From the NCBI RefSeq assembly GCF_016765585.1, contig NZ_JAESWC010000019.1, positions 1 to 52,968 on the forward strand: a stretch of 52,968 bases of DNA. The letters are read 5' to 3'. Made by a program: the position numbers and the translations under genes. The notes under the pieces were generated by a model. The model searched no databases and was not told the DNA's origin. It was given only the letters and a program-made list of their open reading frames with translations. This DNA comes from Clostridium rhizosphaerae (GTDB lineage: Bacteria > Bacillota > Clostridia > Clostridiales > Clostridiaceae). This document shows, piece by piece, positions 37,112 through 45,140 of this stretch. Within the stretch, counting starts at the first letter, position 1; each line of letters begins with the position of its first letter.

Positions 37112-37273
37112 ATGGCAGTAGGCGGAGATAACTGCAAAGGATGTCCTGATTTTTTAGAAAACAAATGTGATGGCAATGCTCAGGACTGTATGTGCAGAAG
37201 ATGTCCAAGAAGTCTTGGAAAATGTATAACTACTAAATATTGTACAGAAACTGAATCTGTACTTAATTTATAA
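37112..37273 (+). CDS. 53-residue Cys-rich protein
   Basis: Starts MAVGGDNCKGCPDFLENKCD and has eight cysteines (8, 11, 19, 26, 28, 31, 38, 44), including CKGC and CMCRRC. A perfect GGGAGG lies 9 bases before the ATG, and codon use matches the neighbours. No family recognised. The cysteine spacing would suit a small metal- or Fe-S-binding protein. It sits between the EFR1 flavoprotein and the M32 peptidase, 18 bases from the latter. Confidence 0.75.
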   Translation: MAVGGDNCKGCPDFLENKCDGNAQDCMCRRCPRSLGKCITTKYCTETESVLNL

Positions 37274-37291
37274 TTTATAAGGAGATTTATT

Positions 37292-38797
37292 ATGGGTGAG
37301 AATTTTGAGATGAGACTAAAAGAATTTAAAGAGTATATGACTAGGATTGAATACTTAAATAGTGCTACAAGTGTACTTTCCTGGGATATGATGGTCAGTA
37401 TTCCTAAGAAGGGAAAGGCTTATAGAAGTGATGTTTTGGGCTATTTATCTAGTGAATCCTATAAACTTCAAACTTCAGATACAATGAAAGAATTTATAGA
37501 TTATTTTATTTCCCAGGAAAATTTAGATGATGTAACTGAGTCAATGGTTCGCAATGCTAAGAAAAGTTATGATCAGACCAAAAAGATACCGGAAGATAGA
37601 TACAGAGAATATGTTGTTTTAGCCTCTAATTCTTTTTCTGCTTGGGAAGAGGCAAGGGCTAAATCTGATTATAGTATCTTTAAACCTTATCTTGAAAAGA
37701 TAGTTAAATTCAATCAGGAATTTTTAGAGTACTGGGGATATGAAGGCAATAAGTATAATACTTTATTAGATTTATATGAACCAGGCATTACAGTTGAAAA
37801 GTTAGATAAGGTTTTTGGAGAACTAAGAGAAGCAATAGTTAATCTTTTAGAAAAGATACAAAAGAGCAGTGTAAAGCCTAATACTGATTTCTTCTATAAA
37901 CATTTTACAAAAGAAGAGCAAGAAGAGTTCGGAGTATTTGTGGCTTCAAAATTAGGTTATGACTTTGAAGCGGGAAGAATAGATGTGAGCGCTCATCCCT
38001 TTACAACTACTTTTGACAACAAGGATGTCAGAATAACCACAAGATATGATGAAAATGAATTTAGAGGAGCATTATTCAGCACTATTCATGAAAGCGGTCA
38101 TGCTATTTATGAACAGAATATTCCGGATGAATTAAAGGGTACTGGTCTTGCAACTGGAGTATCCATGGGAGTACATGAATCTCAATCAAGATACTATGAA
38201 AATATACTAGGTAGAAGCAAAGAGTTTTGGAAGTATTTTTACCCAGAGGCTCAGAAGAGGTTTAAGCAGTTTGAAGGAGTTTCCTTAGAAGAATTTTATA
38301 AAGCTATTAATGTTGTAGAACCATCTCTTATTAGAACAGAGTCAGATGAACTTACTTACAGCCTTCATATTATAATAAGATATGAAATAGAAAAAGAGCT
38401 TATAAACGGAAGAATAAGTATGGATGAACTTCCTAAGGTTTGGAATGCAAAGTATAAAGAATACCTTGGTGTAGAACCTAAAAACGATGCAGAAGGAGTT
38501 CTTCAAGACATGCACTGGTCTGACGGAAGCTTTGGATACTTCCCTAGCTATGCATTAGGAAATCTTTATGGAGCTCAATTCTTAAGCAAGCTTTTAAAAG
38601 ATATTCCAGACTACTACAGCCTTGTAGAAAGAGGAGAATTTGATAAAATTCACGAATGGCTGAAGGAAAATATTCATAAGCATGGTTCTGTATACAAACC
38701 AGCTGATATTATTAAGATGGTTACTGGTGAAGAACTTAATGCTAAGTATTTTATTGAATACTTAAATAACAAGTATAGCAAAATCTATAATCTTTAA
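37292..38797 (+). CDS. M32-family metallocarboxypeptidase
   Basis: 501 residues, the usual M32 length. The zinc motif HESGH (His266-Glu267-His270) lies in FSTIHESGHAIYEQN. Other family marks are DVRITTRYDEN, GVHESQSRYYEN, VEPSLIRTESDELTYSLH and MHWSDGSFGYFPSYALGN. It removes C-terminal residues with broad specificity in the cytoplasm. AAGGAG lies 8 bases before the ATG. Followed by a long palindrome. Confidence 0.96.
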   Translation: MGENFEMRLKEFKEYMTRIEYLNSATSVLSWDMMVSIPKKGKAYRSDVLGYLSSESYKLQTSDTMKEFIDYFISQENLDDVTESMVRNAKKSYDQTKKIPEDRYREYVVLASNSFSAWEEARAKSDYSIFKPYLEKIVKFNQEFLEYWGYEGNKYNTLLDLYEPGITVEKLDKVFGELREAIVNLLEKIQKSSVKPNTDFFYKHFTKEEQEEFGVFVASKLGYDFEAGRIDVSAHPFTTTFDNKDVRITTRYDENEFRGALFSTIHESGHAIYEQNIPDELKGTGLATGVSMGVHESQSRYYENILGRSKEFWKYFYPEAQKRFKQFEGVSLEEFYKAINVVEPSLIRTESDELTYSLHIIIRYEIEKELINGRISMDELPKVWNAKYKEYLGVEPKNDAEGVLQDMHWSDGSFGYFPSYALGNLYGAQFLSKLLKDIPDYYSLVERGEFDKIHEWLKENIHKHGSVYKPADIIKMVTGEELNAKYFIEYLNNKYSKIYNL

Positions 38798-38806
38798 AAT
38801 TATTAA

Positions 38807-38893
38807 ACACGGAGATAAAAAGAATACGCAGATAACGCGGAAAGAGATCAATATCTTTTCAGCGTCTTCTGTGGTTTCTATTATTTCCGTGTT
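38807..38893. repeat. ~87-base imperfect palindrome
   Basis: The outer arms AAACACGGA and TCCGTGTTTA match, and inner blocks pair too (ACGC/GCGT, AGAT/ATCT), centred near 38850. The wording (ACGCAGATAACGCGG) recalls short oligo-like palindromic sequences scattered in many bacteria. A terminator role for the M32 gene is possible but the T run is weak. Confidence 0.65.
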
Positions 38894-38974
38894 TATTTAT
38901 ATTTGAAAAAATTTATAATTAAACTAAGTTTTTAGGGAACAATATTGCTATATGAGCTGCGAGGAGTGAAATTC

Positions 38975-39160
38975 ATGATAATTAGCAGTGAGCATAGCTT
39001 AGTAGGAGAAAATTGTTCCGAATATGAATCAAGATATATTTTACATAATATGAGTAATACAAACTTAGCTCGTAATTGTGCAGGCTGCTTAAATTATGTA
39101 AAAGGGGAATGTAAAAAGGGTTTATTTAATGAGCTTTATGAATCACTAAGAACTAATTAA
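38975..39160 (+). CDS. Small Cys-rich protein A
   Basis: 61 residues with five cysteines. NCSEYES near the start, then NLARNCAGCLNYVKGECKKG and LFNELYESL. The protein at 39259 has the same plan (NC..YE, then NC..C, then C, LF.....SL), so the two are diverged duplicates. The ATG at 38975 is 8 bases from GAGGAG; ten upstream codons in the frame are leader. Family unknown. The CxxC pairs suggest metal binding. Confidence 0.7.
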   Translation: MIISSEHSLVGENCSEYESRYILHNMSNTNLARNCAGCLNYVKGECKKGLFNELYESLRTN

Positions 39161-39161
39161 T

Positions 39162-39251
39162 GGGAGGTTAAAGTCCTAAATGGACTTTAACGGGTAGTCT
39201 GCGAGCGAGAGCGAGCAGGATAGACTACCCAGTGTTCCGAGTGAAAGGAGG
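39162..39251 (+). repeat. Two-hairpin repeat, single unit, 5' of Cys-rich protein B
   Basis: One unit of the dispersed element: stem I TTAAAGTCC/GGACTTTAA, stem II GGGTAGTCT/AGACTACCC, tail AGTGTTCCGAGTGAAAGGAGG. It lies exactly between the stop of protein A and the start of protein B, supplying the ribosome binding site of B. Confidence 0.9.
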
Positions 39252-39258
39252 ACATATT

Positions 39259-39450
39259 ATGGAGAATTCAGTAAGTGAAAATGAATTGATGATGGTAGCT
39301 GTAAACTGCCCAGGCTATGAGCCAACAGTAAGTAATGTTACAAACGCTATAGGAGCTGATAATTGTAAAAGCTGTGATAATTGTCATAACTGGCAGGAGC
39401 ACAAATGTGTAGTAAACTTGTTTGATCCTGTATTGTCTAGTTTAGATTAA
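39259..39450 (+). CDS. Small Cys-rich protein B
   Basis: 63 residues, five cysteines: VNCPGYEP, ADNCKSCDNCHNWQEHKC, then VVNLFDPVLSSLD. Paralogue of the gene at 38975. The true start is the ATG at 39259 after AAAGGAGG; the longer frame (MFRVKGGHI...) is translation of the repeat element. No known family. Confidence 0.7.
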   Translation: MENSVSENELMMVAVNCPGYEPTVSNVTNAIGADNCKSCDNCHNWQEHKCVVNLFDPVLSSLD

Positions 39451-39471
39451 GAATAGACTATATAATTGTAT

Positions 39472-39501
39472 AAAAGGATAGTTTAAAAGCTATCCTTTTA
39501 T
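39472..39501 (+). terminator. Terminator after Cys-rich protein B
   Basis: AAAAGGATAG (39472-39481) pairs with CTATCCTTTT (39490-39499) around an 8-base loop. Confidence 0.9.
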
Positions 39502-39582
39502 ATCATTTAATAAATATTATACAAATTATTAAATAGAGTAACATAATTAAGTAATTTGTAAAAATAAATATTGATTTAAATA

Positions 39583-39611
39583 TTGAGAAATTTTATGCTT
39601 GATGTTAGAAT
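39583..39611 (+). promoter_or_regulatory. Promoter of the serine-synthesis operon
   Basis: TTGAGA (39583-39588), 17-base spacer, TAGAAT (39606-39611). The start codon is 78 bases on. No T-box or other riboswitch is visible in the leader. Confidence 0.55.
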
Positions 39612-39688
39612 ATAAATGGTGGTAATACTTCAAAAATTATAAAAAATGAAAGAATAATTACATTATACAAAAATGAGGAGGTCAAAAA

Positions 39689-40762
39689 ATGCATAAAAAA
39701 TTATTTATACCTGGACCAGTAGAAGTTAGGCCTGATGTTTTAGAAAAAATGGCTACTCCAATGATAGGTCATAGAAGCAAGGATGCTTCTGCACTTCAAA
39801 GAAGAATAAGTGAAAAATTAAGGACTCTCTTCTATACAAAAGAAGAAATATTACTTTCAACTACTTCAGGAAGCGGTCTTATGGAAGGTGCAGTTCGTTC
39901 TTGTACAGTTAAAAGAGCTGCTGTATTTTCAGTAGGTGCTTTCGGAGACAGATGGTATGATATGGCTGTAGCAAATAATGTACCAGCTGATTTGTTCAGA
40001 TCAGAGGATGGAAAAGCAACAACTCCAGAAATGGTTGATGAAGCTTTAAAAACAGGAAAATATGATTTAGTTACTATAACTCATAATGAAACTTCTGCAG
40101 GTTTAATGAACCCAGTAGATGAAATTGCTGAAGTAATCAGAAAATATCCAGACGTTATATTCTGCTTAGATACAGTAAGCTCAGCAGCTGGAACTAAAAT
40201 AGAAGTAGATAAACTAGGAGTAGATATCTGCATTACATCTACACAAAAAGCAATAGGCTTACCTCCAGGAATGGCTATTTGTACTTTCTCCAAAAAGGCA
40301 GTAGAAAGAGCTAAGCAGGTTCCTCACAGAGGATTATATTTAGATTTATTATCATTGTATGAGTACATACAAAAGAAAGATTACCAATATCCATCAACAC
40401 CATCTTTATCACATATGTATGCTTTAGACTATCAATTAGATAGAATAATGGAAGAAGGTATTGAAAACAGATTCAGAAGACATATTGAAATGGCTGAAGT
40501 TGTTAGAGCTTGGGCTAAGAAATATTTTGATATATTCCCAGATGAAAGATATCTTTCAAATACATTAACAAACATCAAAAATACAAGAAACATAGATGTA
40601 GCTGATTTAAACAAGAAGCTTGGAGAAAGAGGCTTCCAAATTTCCAATGGTTATGGAAAGCTAAAGGATAAGACATTTAGAATAGCTCATATGGCTGACT
40701 GTACTATGGAAGACATAAACGAGTTACTAAGAAATATCAATGAAATATTAGGCTTAGAATAA
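39689..40762 (+). CDS. Class V aminotransferase (serine/phosphoserine type)
   Basis: 357 residues. IPGPVEVRPDVLEKMATPMIGHRS at the start is typical of alanine-glyoxylate/serine-pyruvate aminotransferases. The PLP-binding lysine is Lys187 in ITSTQKAIGLPPGM, and the pyridine-contacting Asp is in FCLDTVSSAAG. Upstream of serA, the likely job is phosphohydroxypyruvate to phosphoserine (the SerC step by a non-homologous enzyme). Serine-glyoxylate exchange remains possible. GAGGAGG precedes the ATG. Confidence 0.88.
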   Translation: MHKKLFIPGPVEVRPDVLEKMATPMIGHRSKDASALQRRISEKLRTLFYTKEEILLSTTSGSGLMEGAVRSCTVKRAAVFSVGAFGDRWYDMAVANNVPADLFRSEDGKATTPEMVDEALKTGKYDLVTITHNETSAGLMNPVDEIAEVIRKYPDVIFCLDTVSSAAGTKIEVDKLGVDICITSTQKAIGLPPGMAICTFSKKAVERAKQVPHRGLYLDLLSLYEYIQKKDYQYPSTPSLSHMYALDYQLDRIMEEGIENRFRRHIEMAEVVRAWAKKYFDIFPDERYLSNTLTNIKNTRNIDVADLNKKLGERGFQISNGYGKLKDKTFRIAHMADCTMEDINELLRNINEILGLE

Positions 40763-40797
40763 ATTTATAATTAAATGGATTAAGGGGTGGCTTTCAT

Positions 40798-40860
40798 ATG
40801 GAAACGATTAAATTAAAGTTGCCCCCTAAACACCTAAAGGGAGGATTAATCAATGGTTAG
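40798..40860 (+). CDS. Possible 20-residue leader peptide overlapping serA
   Basis: METIKLKLPPKHLKGGLING, preceded by AAGGGGTGG, with its TAG overlapping the first codons of serA. The surrounding 40780-40827 can fold into an imperfect stem (TTAAGGGGTGGCTTT with AAAGTTGCCCCCTAA). It could couple or attenuate serA translation, or be chance. Confidence 0.25.
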   Translation: METIKLKLPPKHLKGGLING

Positions 40861-41767
40861 AGTTCTAGTTACTGACGGTATGGAAAAGTCAGGAGTTGAA
40901 GAGCTTAAAGCTAGAGGTTTCGAGGTTGTAGAACAATTCTATCAGCCAGAGGAATTAGGAGAGGCTTTAAAGGACTTCGATGCACTTGTAGTTCGTTCAG
41001 CTACAAAGGTAAGAAAACCTATAATTGACAAGGCAGCTGAAGGCGGAAGACTTAAAATGGTTATCCGTGGAGGAGTAGGAGTAGACAATATTGATGTAGC
41101 TTATGCTATAGAAAAAGGCATAAAGGTTACTAATACTCCTAATGCTAGCAGTGCGTCTGTTGCAGAGCTTACTATAGGTCATATGTTTGCAGTAGCAAGA
41201 TTTATAAATACTGCTAATGTAACTATGAGAGAAGGAAAATGGGATAAAAAGCATTACGAAGGCATAGAACTAAATGGAAGAACTTTAGGTCTTATAGGCT
41301 TTGGAAGAATCTCAAGAGAAGTTGCTAAAAGAGCTTATGCGCTTGGAATGAAGGTTATATATACAGATGTTATTGGAAAAGCTGAAGGCTTTGATCAGTA
41401 TGAGTTTGTAGATATGGAAACTTTATTAAAGCGTTCTGATTTTATATCTCTTCATATACCTTTTGATAAGGAAAAAGGAGCAACTATAAAAGCAGAGCAG
41501 TTCGCTATGATGAAAGATGGAGCTTATCTTGTAAACTGTGCTAGAGGTGGAGTTGTTTGTGAAAAAGCACTCTTAGAAGCTTTAAACAGCGGAAAATTAG
41601 CTGGAGCTGCAGTTGATGTTTTTGAAGAAGAGCCAACTAAAAATGAAGAGCTTGTAAAACATCCTAGAGTTTCAGTAACACCTCATATTGGTGCATCAAC
41701 TGCCGAAGCTCAAACAAGAATTGGTGAAGAAATAGTAAGTATTATTACTGAACATTTTAAAGCATAA
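40853..41767 (+). CDS. serA: D-3-phosphoglycerate dehydrogenase, short form
   Basis: 304 residues, lacking the C-terminal ACT and intervening domains of long SerA, so the usual serine feedback site is absent. It has the NAD-binding LGLIGFGRISREVAKRA and the catalytic Arg in NCARGGVV, Glu in VFEEEP and His in TPHIGAS. It makes phosphohydroxypyruvate from 3-phosphoglycerate. GGGAGG lies 8 bases before the ATG. Second gene of the aminotransferase-serA-DUF1015 operon. Confidence 0.93.
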   Translation: MVRVLVTDGMEKSGVEELKARGFEVVEQFYQPEELGEALKDFDALVVRSATKVRKPIIDKAAEGGRLKMVIRGGVGVDNIDVAYAIEKGIKVTNTPNASSASVAELTIGHMFAVARFINTANVTMREGKWDKKHYEGIELNGRTLGLIGFGRISREVAKRAYALGMKVIYTDVIGKAEGFDQYEFVDMETLLKRSDFISLHIPFDKEKGATIKAEQFAMMKDGAYLVNCARGGVVCEKALLEALNSGKLAGAAVDVFEEEPTKNEELVKHPRVSVTPHIGASTAEAQTRIGEEIVSIITEHFKA

Positions 41768-41807
41768 AATTAATAAACTTAATATATGATGTAGTGGAGG
41801 GAATAAA

Positions 41808-43052
41808 ATGGCTGTTGTTAGACCATTTAAGGCTGTTAGACCAGCAAAGGATTTAGCAGATAAGGTTGCTGCTTTGCCTTATGACGTAATGAACAGTGAT
41901 GAAGCTAGAGAAATGGTTAAGGGAAATCCGTATTCTTTTCTTCATGTTGATAAGGCAGAAATAGATTTAGATAAATCTATAGAATTATATGATAAAAAGG
42001 TTTATGAAAAAGCTAGAGAAAACCTATATAAGATGATTGATGATAATATTTTAATTGAAGATGACAAGCCAAGATTATATATATATAGACAAATTATGGA
42101 TGGTAGAACTCAAACTGGAATAGTAGCATGTACCTCCATTGATGATTATATGAATAATATAATCAAAAAACATGAGCATACAAGAGCTGATAAAGAGCAG
42201 GATAGAATTAACCATGTAGATTACTGCAATGCAAATACAGGACCAATATTTTTAACTTACAAGGCACAAAAAGAAATCGATGACATAATATTAAAGTGGG
42301 TAGAAAATGAGCCTGTCTGCAATTTTATTTCAGAAGATGGAATATCTCATATAGTATGGATAATAGAATGTGATAAGGACATAGAAAAGTTATGTTCCTT
42401 ATTTGGGGGAGTTCAATATCTATATATTGCAGATGGACATCATAGAGCTGCCTCTGCAGTGAAAGTTGGACAGATGAGAAGACAGCAAAATCCAGATTAT
42501 ACTGGAGAAGAAGAGTTTAATTACTTCTTGTCAGTTCTTTTCCCAGATGAAGATTTATATGTTATGGACTATAACAGGGTTGTTAAGGACCTAAATGGAC
42601 TTTCAACCGAAGAATATATGCTTAAAGTTTCGGACAAATTTGAAGTAAGCACATATGAAGGGGAGGGACAATATAAGCCTTCCAGCAAGCACACCTACGG
42701 AATGTATTTAGAGGGGAAATGGTACGTTCTTGCTGCTAAGGAAGGAACTTATAATCCTAATGACCCTGTTGATAGGTTAGATGTTTCTATTCTTCAAAAC
42801 AACCTATTAAGACCTATTTTAGGAATTGAAGATCCTAGAACGGATAAGAGAATAGACTTTATAGGTGGTATAAGAGGACTTTCTGAGCTCGAGAGAAGAG
42901 TAGAGCATGGAATGAAGGTTGCCTTCTCTATGTATCCGACAACTATTCAGGATTTAATGGATATTGCGGATGCAGGGAAGGTTATGCCTCCAAAATCAAC
43001 TTGGTTTGAGCCAAAGCTTAGAAGTGGATTATTTATTCACAAACTAAAATAA
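41808..43052 (+). CDS. DUF1015 protein of the serine operon
   Basis: 414 residues. DUF1015 signatures: VRPFKAVRPAKDLADKVAAL, PYDVMNSDEAREMV, NPYSFLHVDKAE, then YLYIADGHHRAASAVKVG and a C-terminal FIGGIRGLSELERRV. The conserved ADGHHR suggests a catalytic or metal site. Its constant place after serA in clostridia suggests a part in serine metabolism, perhaps the phosphoserine step, since no serB is seen here. That is inference. GTGGAGGG precedes the ATG. Confidence 0.88.
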   Translation: MAVVRPFKAVRPAKDLADKVAALPYDVMNSDEAREMVKGNPYSFLHVDKAEIDLDKSIELYDKKVYEKARENLYKMIDDNILIEDDKPRLYIYRQIMDGRTQTGIVACTSIDDYMNNIIKKHEHTRADKEQDRINHVDYCNANTGPIFLTYKAQKEIDDIILKWVENEPVCNFISEDGISHIVWIIECDKDIEKLCSLFGGVQYLYIADGHHRAASAVKVGQMRRQQNPDYTGEEEFNYFLSVLFPDEDLYVMDYNRVVKDLNGLSTEEYMLKVSDKFEVSTYEGEGQYKPSSKHTYGMYLEGKWYVLAAKEGTYNPNDPVDRLDVSILQNNLLRPILGIEDPRTDKRIDFIGGIRGLSELERRVEHGMKVAFSMYPTTIQDLMDIADAGKVMPPKSTWFEPKLRSGLFIHKLK

Positions 43053-43085
43053 ATAAAAAGTAGGGGTTATTTTATAGGGGGATTG

Positions 43086-43117
43086 AAAACCGCAGTGGGT
43101 GCTGCGGTTTTTATTTA
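43086..43117 (+). terminator. Terminator of the serine operon
   Basis: AAAACCGCAG (43086-43095) pairs with CTGCGGTTTT (43102-43111), then a T-rich tail. Confidence 0.93.
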
Positions 43118-43223
43118 TCAAAAAATATTAAGTAAGCGATCGAGGTGGCAGGAATTTTAAAGTATATGGAGAATAATGTAATATAGTGTAAAATATTTCA
43201 ATGGGCCTGGAGGAATAAGGCAA

Positions 43224-44897
43224 ATGGATAATTTACTTTCTGCTAGTGAAATTAGAGAGGCACCTGACAGCAAGGATATGGCTAATTCAAGTAATAATTA
43301 TACAAATATAAACATTGAGTGTTTAGATCTTGTACCTATTGCAATGATAGTTCAAAAGAATATGGAAATTATTTATGTAAATGATGAATTTTGCAAACTT
43401 CTGCATTGTAACAAGGATATCATATTAGGTAGATCAGTTTCGGAGTTACTGCAGTTAAATGTAAAATCAAATAGCATAAATAGAATGAAAGAATTAGATG
43501 AAGTTAGTAATGGAGAATACAAGATTAATGACTTTCAAGGTAATGAAATATATATAGAAATTAAGAGTAATTCTAGGTTGTTAGAAGATAGCCACTATGA
43601 GTTTATTACTTTTAGTGATGTTTCTACAGATAAGAAGAAATATAATGATACGAGAGAAAAGGCAGAAAGAAAACAACTGAAAGAAGAGTTGTTAGAGAGC
43701 AAGGAACTATATAAAAGACTAGTTGATATTCTACCAGATGGTATAAGTATTCACGATGGTATTACTTATTCCTTTGTTAGTAACTCATATGCTAGAATGC
43801 TGGGGTATGATAATCCCAAAGAATTAGTAGGGAAAAGGGTTAATGAAGTGGTAAGTAAAGAAAGCCTTGAACTTATGAAACAAAGAGTGGAAACTCTTTT
43901 ATCTGATGATAAGATATTTCCAAGAGTTGAGTATAAGTTTATTACTAAACAAGGGGGAACAAAAGATGTTGAGTCTACTTCAGTAAGGTTCTGTCATAAC
44001 AATGAATTAAATATTCTATCCTCAATTAGGGATATAACAGATAAAAAGAAGTTTGAAGAAAACAGATTGTTGTTAGAGAGAGCAATGGAATATGATAAAC
44101 TAAAAACAGAATTCTTCTCCAATATGTCACATGAGTTAAGGACACCTTTAAATATACTTTTGAGTTCACTCCAACTTATTGAAATGTATACAGAGCGCGA
44201 GAATAATATAAATATTAAATCAATAAGAAAATATACAGGTATAATGAAACAGAATTGTTACAGGTTATTAAGACTTATTAATAATTTGTTAGATATAACT
44301 AAAATAGATTCCGGCTTTTATCAATTAAATATGTGTAATCATGATATAGTAAAAGTAGTTGAAGATATTACTCAATCTGTTGCAGAGTATATTAAGGGCA
44401 AGGACATAGAAGTTGTTTTTGACACAGATGTTGAGGAAAAAATAATTGGGTGTGATGCAGATAAAATTGAGAGAGTTATATTAAACTTATTATCAAATGC
44501 AATAAAGTTTACTAAGCCTGGCGGCAGGATAGAAATAAATATACATGATTCACTAGACAGTATAAATATAACTGTAAGGGATACAGGCAGTGGAATACCT
44601 AAGGATAAAATAAATAATATTTTTGATAGATTTATACAAGCTGATAAGTCACTTTCCAGGAGAAGTGAAGGTACAGGCATTGGGTTAGCTCTAGTAAAAT
44701 CGTTAATAGAAATGCACGGTGGAAGTATTTCAGTAACGAGTAATTATGGGGAGTATACGCAATTCAGTATTTTCATTCCAGCAAGGTTTCTAAGTACCGA
44801 TGAAAAGTCCATTATATGTAATGCCTCTGCAAGTAACAAATTTGATAATGAAAGAATTGAAAAAATGAGTATTGAGTTCTCGGATATATATATGTAG
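43224..44897 (+). CDS. Soluble PAS-PAS sensor histidine kinase (orphan)
   Basis: 557 residues with no membrane helix. Two PAS domains (about 30-140 and 165-275) lead to a HisKA domain with the phospho-acceptor His303 in FSNMSHELRTPLN. The ATPase domain has N box VILNLLSNAIKFTKPGG, G1 RDTGSGIP, F box IFDRF and G2 GTGIGLALVKSL. There is no response regulator beside it. In clostridia, orphan kinases of this kind phosphorylate Spo0A, so a sporulation or stationary-phase role is possible. GGAGG is 11-15 bases before the ATG. Confidence 0.92.
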   Translation: MDNLLSASEIREAPDSKDMANSSNNYTNINIECLDLVPIAMIVQKNMEIIYVNDEFCKLLHCNKDIILGRSVSELLQLNVKSNSINRMKELDEVSNGEYKINDFQGNEIYIEIKSNSRLLEDSHYEFITFSDVSTDKKKYNDTREKAERKQLKEELLESKELYKRLVDILPDGISIHDGITYSFVSNSYARMLGYDNPKELVGKRVNEVVSKESLELMKQRVETLLSDDKIFPRVEYKFITKQGGTKDVESTSVRFCHNNELNILSSIRDITDKKKFEENRLLLERAMEYDKLKTEFFSNMSHELRTPLNILLSSLQLIEMYTERENNINIKSIRKYTGIMKQNCYRLLRLINNLLDITKIDSGFYQLNMCNHDIVKVVEDITQSVAEYIKGKDIEVVFDTDVEEKIIGCDADKIERVILNLLSNAIKFTKPGGRIEINIHDSLDSINITVRDTGSGIPKDKINNIFDRFIQADKSLSRRSEGTGIGLALVKSLIEMHGGSISVTSNYGEYTQFSIFIPARFLSTDEKSIICNASASNKFDNERIEKMSIEFSDIYM

Positions 44898-45029
44898 TCA
44901 ACAAAATTAAGCTTGAGTTTTAAAATATATTTGTTGTTATATTATTAAATAGTAGATACTTAAAGTTAATAATAAAAGCAAATGGACATGTAATGTACTA
45001 ACTGATAGGTATATTGCAGCCTCGTGTTG

Positions 45030-45069
45030 AAGAGCAGCTTCGTATTCTCGAAGGGGCTCTTATTTTTTT
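45030..45069 (+). terminator. Terminator after the histidine kinase region
   Basis: AAGAGC (45030-45035) pairs with GCTCTT (45056-45061) with an inner CTTCG/CGAAG stem, then seven T. It is about 130 bases past the kinase stop. Confidence 0.85.
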
Positions 45070-45140
45070 ATAATGAATTTGTTTTTAATATTATAAGTTT
45101 GTCAATAATCTAAGAGAGTACATCAATAAAGGAGTTAAGT

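Noticed and set aside
39595-39688. T-box or other riboswitch before the serine operon (GGTGGTAATACTTC seen)
   Set aside because: No T-box sequence, no specifier stem, and too little room between promoter and gene.
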